Part shown: positions 24,501-36,500 of the stretch, piece by piece
How positions within the stretch are numbered: position 1 is the first letter of the stretch
How the letters are laid out: each line of letters opens with the position of its first letter
From: Durusdinium trenchii
Lineage: Eukaryota; Sar; Dinophyceae; Suessiales; Symbiodiniaceae
NCBI GenBank assembly: GCA_963970005.1
Contig: CAXAMN010001114.1
Span: forward strand, 1,211,617 to 1,275,616
Reading direction: 5' to 3'
Length of the DNA stretch: 64,000 nucleotides
Made by a program: the position numbers and the translations under genes
The notes under the pieces: generated by a model
The model's database searches: none
What the model was told of the DNA's origin: nothing
What the model saw: the letters and a program-made list of their open reading frames with translations, nothing else

Positions 24501-27500
24501 TTAAACTGTGACTTCACAATATCCTTGAACTGTTTCAAAAAGATATCATTACCTGTCACAAAAAGATCATCAACATGTAAACAACACATACCAATGGGTG
24601 ACCTATTCTTAGAATTACTGCCATGCACAGGGTCCATAAAATGCTCAAGCAACTCTTCCACAACTTCAGGTGTAAGCTGAGGCGTTTGTGTCACAGTATA
24701 CGTATGTTCTGCAGGAAGAAAAAGACTGACAAGCGTTTCAGCTTCTTCCTCCAACGTCACTGCATTCTTCTCGTTTCTGATATCCTTGTTTGTCTCGAGA
24801 AGCCACCAAACACCCTTACGCTTAACTATTGAAGTCCGAAAACAAAAACGCGAACGCGAATACGTAGGTTCGGGAGTACGAAGAGCTTTAGCGCGATAAG
24901 CGACTTGAGCATGGCCATTTGCATATTGATGCCAACCTGCCTTGTGCTCTACAGAGTCAAGGAAGTTCTGGAGTTCCTGATCTACCACAGGAGTCCATTT
25001 TCCATCCTCTGCCTTAAGCAGGCTACGCGTCACCGTCTTCTCCGACCTATTTCCGTAACACACCGAAAACAGACGTTCTTCACAGAGAAAAGACCTACGA
25101 ACTTCCTCCGCTGTGTCGTGGAATTCGTTTGGCGGCGCACCTGCTACGTAGAAGGATACCGGTTCCGGTTCGGCTGGCATCTCCTCTGATGAGTAGTTCA
25201 CAGCCTTAGGAACCCTCAAACATCCGGAGTAGCAAACGTACGTGCACCGATCGGCTCGAGTCGGAACTAATCCGAGTGAGTGCAAAAACTTGTCGAGTCG
25301 ATTCCACCAGCGACGAGGCGCATCACTCAATCCGTACACTGAACGGGTGCACAATCCGACAAGATACGGAGGCAATCCGATGTCGGTCGGAAGTTGAACG
25401 TGAATAACGCGTCGCTCGAGGTCGTAAAGTTCCCCCTGAAGAAAGGCAGTTTTCAAATCGATGTGTAACAGGTCCCAGAAAGAAGAGGCTGCATGCTGAC
25501 ATGCTACGCGAAAACCATACCTGGTCGCGGTTGGCGAGTCCGTCTGGAGGTCCCATTTCTGGGCATCTTGGAAGCCTCGACAGACCCATCTGGCCTTAAA
25601 CTTCTTAAAGTTACCATCTTTGTCAATCTTGATGGTCAGGACCCATCGACCGGTAACATAGTTATCGATCTTATGCTTTCTTCGGTCTCGATACTTCATC
25701 GCAGTAAAGTCTAAAAAGCTGCGAAACTCCTCTAGTTTAGCTTGCTTGATCTCCTTCGCATACTTCCGGAGCACTTCCGGAGTAATCACACTCTCTGCCT
25801 TTGGCGTCTTCTTAGCCATTGTCTTCGCAAGATACTGGCAGAACTGTGAAAAACCTTTCGGATCATACGAGTTAAAACTCGGAGGAGCTTGGTTCGGACC
25901 TATGACACAAAAATCCATATCGTCAAAACTAACAAAAAGATTTTTCTCATCGTCCAGATCCTTGTCTGGATCCTTCTCAAAACCTTTCACATCTTCTTCA
26001 TCAAAAATAGGTTCGGAATCTGTTTCATTTGTATCAATCGTCTCATTGTCATCGTCTTCGACTGTGCTCGTAGGCACAGGAATGTCGGCTGCTTGTGGCT
26101 GATTCGAACTTGATGCTGTCGGATTCTCCGAGTGTCCAGGGAAGAAACTTCTTGGAACAGACTTCGGAGGTGCCGGAATAGGTTCATCATGTCCCGGTAA
26201 TTGAACCTTAGAACGTTTTACCTGAAACTTCACCTTCGCCTTTGGCAAAGCATCAGTTGAGTCCACAGAAAGCTTCCTCATGTGCTTGCTGTGACGTTCA
26301 CGATTCTCCGGAACATATGGTTCTGGCTCCGGCGTGTTCGAATCTGGCGACGGAACGAACGGATGAACGGGATCCGTATCACTCGGAAACCCTATTGGTG
26401 GTTGACCCGGATCATCTGGCGGACGGGATTCACTCGTAATCTCCGGCATTGCCTCTTCCGGATCGCTCGATGGATATCCGAGTTGCTCTAAAGGAACATC
26501 GGGATTTCCGAACTGATTCGGACCAGCTACGGAACCTGTCGGAGGTGGTCCCGGAGGTTGTCCACCCTGGTGATCATCAGGGTTGCCACCCGGTCCATCA
26601 CCAGGCGGATTCATATCTTCATCATCTGGATCAAAATACTGCTGTTCCCCCGAGACGGGAATCGGCTCATAAGCCATATCATCATCCATCGGTGGTCCGT
26701 AGTCTGGAGGTTGATCCTTTGGATCCTCTAGAGCTACTTCATCAGGAGTCACAATGCGCTTCACGGCGCCTGTCGCCTCTGCTTCGTAAACTATCATACT
26801 CCAATGATCTACCAAAAACTGTTCACGATGAGGAGACAGTTGTGACACAAACATAAAGAAAACCTGATGGTATTTTCCTGGCTTCCACATAATCAACACT
26901 GCATCATCCTCAGAGTTGAAGAGAGGATGCACTCTACCAAAAGTACCACGATAGACCTTACATCTCTCAAAATACATCTGTGGCAAGGTTCTTCGTCTAA
27001 TCTCCTTCAGGCCTGGAATCAATGACACAATTCGAGAATCAGAGGATGTTGTCACATCAAACTCTGATCTCTGAGGTAGTGCATCTACCTGCCTCAAGGT
27101 TCTGATCAGTTCAGTAGTAGTGAACCTTTGTGGTAGTATGTGTCGAAGTGGAACCGGAATTTCCGTCGTCTCTTCCGTTCTTACGGAATTCAGCAAAATT
27201 GACAGATGAGCTTCTCTCTCTAACAAAAGAGCTGTTCCACACAAACTTCCAGAGTCATAATTCTCCAGAAGATCTTCAATAAGGAAACTCTGACGCTTGT
27301 CGGAAGTCTCACTATAAGGAAGAAAACGATTCATCTCAACCAAAAATGAGAACGGAAACTTCTTCCAGTCAGGATCCTTAAAGTACTGGTTGCTTCTAGT
27401 GGCTTGCACTGTTTTAGCTTGGAAGGAAAAGTCACCAATACCTTTACATCCCTGACAGGATGCATAGGAATGGAAAACTGTCACGTAACTAATTCCCTTC

Positions 27501-30500
27501 GGACAATAGCAGAAACAGTTCATATCCACATCAAACTTATAAAGCGGATTTCTCAACGAAGAGATGAACTTCTGCAAAAACAGACAAAACTTGTTTCCCT
27601 TGGGAACAGTCACAAACACATGCTTCTTCCTTCTCAACTGCCACTCAATCACATTACAACATAGCAACCAAATAGAAGCTCTGTTCTGTTTGGGAGAAGG
27701 GTTGTTGATCACTATACAGTGGGGCTGCAATCTCTCCAGTTGCTGCCAAATACCATCTTGACCCTTCATAGTGGAAAAGTTGTCTCCTGCCTTGAAATCC
27801 ATAGGAGATGCAACTTTAACACCATTCTTTGAAAGGAACCAAGATAATCCACTGTTTCCATGAAGTAACTCAACAACATCAGGATGATCATCATTACAGA
27901 AGAAAAAGGACTGTTCTCCGAATTCGGCATCAACATACAGTTCGTGATCTTCACGCAAGTTCTCCGGATTCTCATCGTCTAATGCCGGTATGGAAACATC
28001 ATGCCACTCATCGTGATCACGTCTAACCTTCGACTGATTCACACGTACTACTGCCTTACCAGTGTTGGCTTGGGCCATAGCTCCTTCTTGTCCAAGTACT
28101 GTGGCACGAACCCAACGTCCTTTATCCTTGAACTTTGATGAATCCTGAGTCCAAACAAAAACCTTCTCTCCTTGGAAATAAGGACCGTCACTTGGCATAG
28201 TCCTTCTTGCAAGATCTGCTCGAAGGTCCTGAGCTTGTCGTGCTTCTTGATGAGCTCTCAAAGCCACACGTTGTAGTTCCAAATTTGTACGATCTTGTGC
28301 GGCGGCATTAGCTGACAATTGCTCAGGGCTTGCGGTCTCAAGGTCAAAAAGATCTGGTGGACGTCTTCCAGTTGCTATCTCTATTGGTGAATATCCACTG
28401 ATAGTCAACTGACAATTTCTTGCCCAAACTACCTTCTTGACCACTTCTCTGACCGTAACACCACGAAAACGTGGGTCATCCAGATCTACCTTCATAACAT
28501 GCCACATACGTTTGAACAAACGTACAGCTGTCTCTGCTCGGTTCGGCCAAGGAGTTCTTGGCCCACAAGGACATTGTTGTATACCATGGAACCTGTAGTA
28601 TTCAACAAAAGCATCTGTGAAAAAGGCTTCGTCTCCTACGATGGCCTTTGGAACACAGTTGTTCTCATCAGACCATTGCCTCAATGCTTGGATGGTGGTT
28701 TGATCTATGAGGTCTTTCTGTGCCGTAGCCCAGAGAAGATTTGTGGCACCATCAAGAACAAGTAGAATGATATACTTGTTCTTGTGAAGTTCAACCTCAC
28801 AGTGATCAGCAAAAACAACATCACCAAAACATGAAGCTCTAATACCGGAGACTCTGGCTCGTGGCGGAGGTGCCACTGAAGTGTTACAAACACGGCAGTT
28901 CCTGACAACTGATTCATACTTCTCTAAAACAGAGTCAGGAAGCTTCAACATAGAAACACGTCTACGAAACTGAGTAGGACTCATATGGTAGTGCTTCACA
29001 TGAAGCTTATAAAGCTCTACCTTGTCCTCCAGTCTCTGTAACATCTTCCTATATGCCGGTATCATTGCAACAACTTCACTACCAGGTAATGGGATTGAAA
29101 TCCGCCTAGGCTCAAGAGCGCCATCACCTGGTTCAAGTGGTTCATGTTTATCACTTGATGGTCCTTTTGATGCTTTAGGAATTTCTACAAGTTCACCTTC
29201 TGGCCTCTCAGGTGGTTCTGAGGGAGCATACTCCTCAAGATCATCACCCTTTAAATCATTCTGAGGCTCAGATGGTTTCGACTTGTGTCCCTTCCAAAAT
29301 GGATCAAAACCCTTGGAAGTATACCGAAACTTTGGCGGCGCGGGCTTTTCCGCGGCACTGGATGGTGCACCTTCCTTCTCTGATGAGAAGCCTGTGCACC
29401 TTCCTTCTCTGATGAGAAGCCTGGTTCCCTGTCCTTTGCAATGGGAACCTTCTCTGAGGAGGAGCGCACCACTGCATCGGGATCACCAATGCCACGGTGC
29501 TCAACGCCAGCCTTCCTGATCTTTAGATCTGGAATTTTGGCATCTGGCTTAAATTTAAAAATTGTTCTACCACGCCATTCATAGCCAAGTTGTAGGTCCT
29601 TCCATTTTGCCTTGCGCCAATCATCTGTCTTCTTGATTTCTTCTCCTCCTGCTTTCTTCTTGATGATTGTCAGTCGCAAGTCTTCCAGCAAGTCAGTGTC
29701 TACAGGACAGGACTTAGTTGCTGGGAAAAGAATTTTCCTGTAATCCTTGTGGTGACGTATCAGTTCTCTCTTGTGAACATCTACTTCCCAGAAATCAACC
29801 ACAGGATATGCATGCTCAGCTTCACCTTCATCACTATTGTGTTCAACAGAAATATGGCCATATTCATAGTGAGTGAGGTGAGAGTAAAAACTCTTCTCAC
29901 GCTGAGTCTGCCAACGCACGTCAGACAGATACCATGCAATATCTTGGAAGTCCAACACAAGATGAGTACTGGCTGCAACCTTCAACTCCAAAAATTTGAT
30001 ACCAAGAGGCACCGATGTCAGATAAGCATGTTGAGGTGTCAGCCTGAGTTCAAAGCCTAAGTCCTCATCTGTGGCAAGCTCATAAGCAAAGGGACTTCTC
30101 CTTCTTCCACTATGTCGAACTCTGTATGGTGGATCGTCCATGCGCGATCATACATGTAAATCACCAGTTTCTGAGAGCAAGTAGCCTTCTGGGAATTGGC
30201 AAAGTAAAACTTGCTCTTGGTAGACTCAAAAGAGTACCATAATCCACAATCTGGGTGATTGTCGACATAGTTGCAAAAATGGTCGACTGCTCGCCTTGAT
30301 CCCATAGCTCTAGTGCATCCAATGTCCAGGATTGCAATAGTTGGCGGGAAGCGATTCTCAGTCAAAAATGAAATAGCCTGCATCTCCTTCACTTCTTCCT
30401 CAGCGCTCATAAGCGCAAAGCCATCAGCGCTCATAAGCGCAAAGCCATCAGGAGCCTTTGTGAGCATCTCCTTTGACAAAGAGTACCTCACAGGGGCACT

Positions 30501-33500
30501 CATGTCATCGAAGATCGTCTCACCATTGTTGACCACGCAGTCAGCTTCATCTTGGCATGAGGTCATCATGCCTGACAGCAAGTCCACCTCACTGTCATGG
30601 ACTTCAGCTGCTGCTGTCACACAATGTGCATAGAAACCTTGTTGACCTCCTGATGCTTGTGAAGTTCTTGAAGGTGCAGGTAAAGAACGTGGCTGTTGTT
30701 GATTTGCATAGTTTGCATCTTGTTTGCCATCTCCTTTATCCTTTCCTTTTCCTTTCTTGCCTTTTCTCTTGCCTTTTCCTTTTCCTTTGTGGGAAAACCA
30801 TGCTTCTTCAAGCTGTTGCCAAAAGTCATTGGCATCATCATATTCTCCTTGAAGATAGTCATTCATATCCTCGGCAAGAATGGCATCATATGCTCCTTGG
30901 TTTGACTCCCAAGTGTCCTCATAAGGATTCTCTTCAAGGTATTCATCTGGAAATGTTGTCTGTTGCTCATCAGCAAAATGGCCTTTACCTCGTCTCTTTC
31001 CTTTTCCTTTTCCACGAGGTCTGAAGAATCTGCGGCCTGATCTTCCTTTTCCTTTTCCTTTCCTTCTACCTTTTCCTTTGCCTTTTCTGGCTCTTCTTCC
31101 TTGGAATCTCCTTTGGAACCATGAGAAGTTTTGATCATCATATACCCAAAAGACATCGTCCAGGGCATCTAAAAATCCTTCTGTTCCATCTTCTTCATCT
31201 TCGGCCCAATAGCCAAATGTACCATCGAGTTCTCCTTCGTCTAGTACGAGAAATGATCTTCTACCTCCAGCACCTGTCGGCTGCATCAATGGATTGTCTA
31301 CTGAAGTCTTTGTCGTGCAGAACATCTCGATGAAAACTGTCCTCAGCTCTGTTGTAGTGTATTGCTGCAGGTACCTGCCACGATGAGTCATCAACGAAGT
31401 CAAAGTGTTTCGCTGGTCCTGAGACAAATCTGCAAGGGACAGCATGAGTAGGGCAATGAGATTCTCTCCTAAAGGAAAATCATTCTGATGAAGAATTCTC
31501 ATATTGCCATTGACATTCTGCATGATTTCCTGAATCCTTTCTGCCGTTGGTGCTACTCCAGTCAACGCTGCATCTGCCTGCATCTGAGCAAGGACTTGGG
31601 GATGTGCTTGAGTGACTGGTTCTAACATGTCCATCCAACTGCTCATAAGCCTTTGGAGTAAAATCTGGAATCTTGTCATCCATTTCATCATGTCAGCTGA
31701 TCCTCGATTGAATCGCACGAATTGCATAAACCTGTATAGGAATACATTGGTTGATCCTTTCACGAAATATGGTCGTAGTACTCGTTTGAAGTAATCTACT
31801 CCTGCTCCTGGTGGCTCATTAGCCTTCAATGAATCTCTGTCTAATACACGTTTGTATACTGCTGCTTCTCCTTCTAATCTGTTTCTCAAAGCTGGTCCTC
31901 TCTTCTCATCTTCCAGCTCGGTGATATCACACCAATCGTCTATGGCATCCTCATAGGAAAACCATGAAGTCTTTCCATCATAAGATGGGGGCACCTTTGT
32001 AGTGACCTGTGTTGTCATTGCTATTGCTGCTGGTTCTCTTCTCACATGCCTATTCACGTAGGCTGCTGGCTCATAAGCCACATCCGCATCAGGCTCTTCC
32101 CAGTCGTCAATCCAATCCATGGCCGTTTGCCCACAAGCAATTCTATGCCTAGGAAAGGAGCTCACCTGGGTCTTCCAGGATCACTGCTCCGCTACCACTG
32201 AAAGAGTGACTAGGGCGTACACGGTAGAGGTGCAGACCGCTAGTGTCTTTTATGCGCAGAGTCTTATCCTCTTGCTCTTTAGGTCCATTGACCCTCTCTT
32301 GAGCCTTGAAGCAGTCAAGCATGGACACACTATATCAGCTGTTGGAGTGGAACCCTGTACAGGTAGGCTCTACTTTTCAGGGGGCCCCCCCCCCCTTTCA
32401 ACTCCACCCTAGCGCGCCTCGGGGTCAACCGTTCGAAAACACTGTAAATATCAGTGTTTTCAGCTCTTTCAGTCCTCAGCAGTGACAAAAAATCATGGAA
32501 TTTACAGCGTTTTTTGTGGCTGTCCGGCAAAAAACACCGCAAAAACCGATGGTTTTTGATGCGTCTCGGTTAGAAAATTGACCGAAAAAAGACCAAAAAC
32601 CAGGAAAGATTTTGTCAGAAAGGGTTTTTGAGGCTTTTGGAGGCTTCAAAATTGCACAAAACTATGGTATTTACAGGGTTTTGTGCACCTTCCCGGCAGA
32701 AAACGCCGGTATTTACACGGTTTTCTGCGCTTTTCCAGCGCTCAACCGTGGTGCGCCTTTGGATCGACGGCTACAAAATACCGTAAATACAAGTGTTTTC
32801 AGCTCCTCCTGTCTTCAAGAGTGGCGTTAGACCTTGCCGCGGCTGTGGATCAACGGCAACGAAACCTCGTAAATACGAGTGTTTTTGAGCACGTCCTGTT
32901 TGCAAGCATTGTGACTCCTTTTGAAGGCACGTCAACCTGTATTGAAACCGCTAGACCGCTACAGCTTCTGGAGGTTTTGTCAAGCGTTTGTGCATTAGTT
33001 TTTCTTTCATCGCGCTCACTCACTTCTCTTCAAACAAGTGGGGGGCCTCTCACCTCCTCCCGGATTACGCCTGATTCCCTGCTACCTTTCGTTCACCCCC
33101 CTCCTCTCTCAAGTTGCCGTGGGTCAAAAACGGGACAATGTGCTTGACCACTGAACATGAACAGAATAGACTTCCTGGGAGGTCAATCTACCAGGTTTTG
33201 GGGCTCCAGGTTTTCGCTCGCAGCCATGTAGAATCTTATCATAGTCCACAGACCAAAGTGAGTGGGTGGAGTGGTGCCAACGAGTCAAAGCCCAACGAGT
33301 GCTGACACCTGCGGGAGATGATGTGGACCGGTCGCGTCTCACGCGCTTGAGGACTTCTTGAAGTCGATCCCCAACGAGCTGACCAAGCTTGCGGGTGCAG
33401 TGAATGAGGCGATGCAACTTACAGACTTGGCGGCTTGGCTATGACTTGACAGGCTTGAGATACCATCTGCAGACTGGAATTGTTTGACATACATTTGCCA

Positions 33501-36500
33501 GCAGGTTTGTTGGGACCATGTGGAATTTTGCCCTTCAGTCTTGCTTTTTGGGGTGAAACTGCTCAGGTTGAGGACCTCCGCTACGAGCTCCCGGCCGAAA
33601 CCCTGGAAGCTCGTTGGGAGATGTCGAGTGCTTAGATGTCGAAAGAACTGAACAGCAAACTCGACTCCAGATTTGGTGATCCACACCTAGTTCTCCAGGT
33701 TTGGCTCATCTGGTCTTGTCAAGTCCAGGGCAGCCAAATGCATGGAGTGCGCAGAGATACAAACTGATGTTGACAAATCATACAAATCAATCGCTTCCTT
33801 CTCTGCAAGGTACCTGAACACTCAACACGATTCCTTCCTGCAGTCTCAAGAGTCAGAACAGAAGGCGTTTTCTTTTTCTGTTTGATTGCCGAAGAGAACG
33901 CTCTCCTTTCCTTATATTTTTTTCTGGGAACGCTTTTCTTCTTGGAACCGTTCACCCCCGGCACGATCTGGCGAACGATGTGGCCTTCACCAGGAGTTTG
34001 ATCAAAGACTTGTGAGACTGGAGGAGGCCCGGCGGTTCTGGCCTGCTCTGGGGAGCTCATTGCATCATGGCGTGTCGTGGGTGGATTTTTCTCTCTGAGG
34101 TGATCGAAGGTTTCTCCCAGTACAAGGATCTTGGCCAAGTCAGAGAAGTTGCTGAGAAGGCTGACTTGGCAGCTTTACAAAGTGCCGGAAGGCCGAAAAC
34201 CTTTGGTGCTAGGTGCGGGCAACATCTGAAGAGATCAAGCAGTGCCAGGACTTGGTTCGGCTCTACAACTCTCGAGAGGCCACTAACGGGGTCATCTGGC
34301 CGGGAGGCAGACGAACACTCCATGTGTCTTTTTGCAGGTGCTGTTTGATCGGGCCCGCTGCCCAGTCAACACTTGTTTGACAAATACTTGAAACATATGT
34401 GCAAAAGCTATGCCTAAGGACCAGACGGACTACTCGAACCTTCAGACCATGATCAAAACCTTTGAGCCCTACAACAACCTTTGGAAGACTGCTGGAGATT
34501 GGGTGAGCAACAAAGAGGCCACACGGCCACACTGACAAGCTGCTAATTCCTGCCAAGTCAGACAAACTGCAGCTTGCTTCGGAAATTCGTTCTTGTGATG
34601 CAGAGTCATGGTTTGGCTTACTTCATTCTACATGGACTGTGAAGCTCTGGGTTGTGGGATGTTACTGTTCTAGCTCATGGCGTTTCAGGCCCGGCTCGGG
34701 GGCCCCTTCGATGAAATCGATCCTCGATATTGTGAGAATGAGGCGTGTAGTTGGATCGGTCGGAGGAAGAGGATCTGGGTCTCACTGAGTCCCTGTGACA
34801 CTTGCCATTTTGGGAAGCCCACAAAGTAACTAAGACTTAGTAGTACACTGCTTTGGTGCTTTGATGGACTTAATTTCTCCAGGATGGTGTCATTTCTTAA
34901 GCAGACAAAACATGACAAAGACCGTTTCTGCTTGTTTCATATTTTTAAAGCTGGTTTGCTTCAGCAGCTGCATGAAGGTGACAAACGGCATCCGGCTTCT
35001 TTTCAAGACCATCCGCACTCTCAAAGAGAACGAAGAGACAAAGGCCAGTGCTCCAGTGCTGCCAAACTATCAATCAGTGGTACCGAGTGGTACCTGCTTT
35101 GGCTGGCCTGCTGTGCAGTCCATCTGCGGCATTGCAGAGCAAATCAAGACCGAGTTGGAAGAGTTGGGTCCCAAGGATTGGAGAATGTTTTCCGCATTGT
35201 TTGGTGTTTGCATAATGTGAGGCCAAGAACACAGATACCGCTGATTACAGAGAGTTTGTATGTATGTCAGTGATGTGAGTGGCATGAATGCTTAGGCTTA
35301 AGCGCACCCCTCCTCTGAACATACCTGAAACCATCTCTGCTCCAATGTCACTTCTTCCGTTTAGAGGCCTTTGCAGAACACACTGTCTTGGGACCCCTAT
35401 GGCAGAAGCCTGAGCGCTGAGGTTCAAGCCCAATCTTCCCCTGGTGACTGGCCTTCGCAATGAGGGAATGCGCCAGCGTCACTGGGTCAGCCCCTCAGTC
35501 CTTGTGCGGGGTCCAGTTTGAGGTCCATAGTGGGACTCTTATGAGTCGACATGCACCTGGAAAAAAAAGTCAGAGTGGACAGTTTCGACCTGACAGGAAC
35601 AGATTTCCGAGAAGTCTGGAGCCAAGACGGCAGAGTGCCTGCTTGTTCGGATATACCACCGAGTGACTCAATGTTTGTAGGAACTATTTCGTTTGTGTTG
35701 CACCTGCAACTACACTCTTGCCGGAGTTCAGAGCACCAGACCTTTGCACAAGGTCAGGCGTGCAGGTTGGGCCTGGCATGGATGGAGGCTTTACTTTGCA
35801 GAGGACCGTGATCCCAAAATAGACGACGGATGGCCCGAGCGTGTTTAGGTGTCAAGTTACTCTGGTGTCAGGTATGCGTGCATGACCATGAAACAGTGCA
35901 AGAAAAAGAGTGATGAGATGGTGAGAGAGAGTGAAAGAGAGGGTGAGAAACGCATGAGATGAAAGAGCAGAATGTGTGTCCAGGTCCTGCCCCGAAAGAT
36001 GTTTTCCAGGCCATGTTCATGTAGATATATGTGCGTTGTTGCAGTAAAATGTGTGGATTCAGGTTTTGCCTGCGGCATGTGTGCATGTGAAGATTTGAGG
36101 TGAGATGTTGTGAACGAACGCTGCAGCCCTCGCAGCCGCATGGTTTTTGCCCCGGCAGCGAAAGCACACAGGAACACACGGCAGCAGCTGAAACAGTAAC
36201 AAGGACAAAGCTGGAGGCAATGTTTGCGCGTGTGTTATCGGACTAGCGCACACGCCACGTCTTGTTTTGAGTGTTGCGGAGGTGCAAGCTGTTGCACACT
36301 GCTCACTCCTGTTCGATCCAAAACGTAAATGCGATGCTGCCAAGGACGCAAGGATTGTTTTTTGAAGCAGTATCTTGATTGCGTCTGCACTGTATGATTG
36401 TATGCCACAATGAGCCAAGCGCAAAAAATAGCAGCACTACGAAAATATGCATTGGACTCTTTGGGCCGCGGAAATTGAGTGCTGCCAGAGTTGCCTGCGC

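Larger units (their letters stand above)
16811..32379 (-). mobile_element. Giant Ty1/copia-order LTR retrotransposon carrying a Tpt1-EEP ORF
   Basis: The element is 15,569 bp, about three times a usual copia element. It reads on the minus strand in this order: 5' LTR (32379-32199), primer-binding site, gag-protease, a frame-broken protease tail, integrase-RT-RNase H, a 1,801-codon extra ORF, ~0.9 kb of non-coding DNA, and 3' LTR (16991-16811). Integrase before reverse transcriptase is the Ty1/copia (Pseudoviridae) order. The LTRs are 181 bp, appear identical and are bounded by TG...CA and a 5-bp GGGGG target duplication. Insertion was into a poly-G/poly-C tract between exons of the dynein gene, opposite to its direction. 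A GKGK-rich Gag without CCHC knuckles fits other dinoflagellate retroelements as I know them. Confidence 0.92.

Noticed and set aside
30087-30093. Slippery heptamer as the explanation for the gag-pol frame change
   Set aside because: Not excluded, but using it would remove the conserved LMSLPQM of the protease. A one-base lesion nearer the stop explains both sides better.
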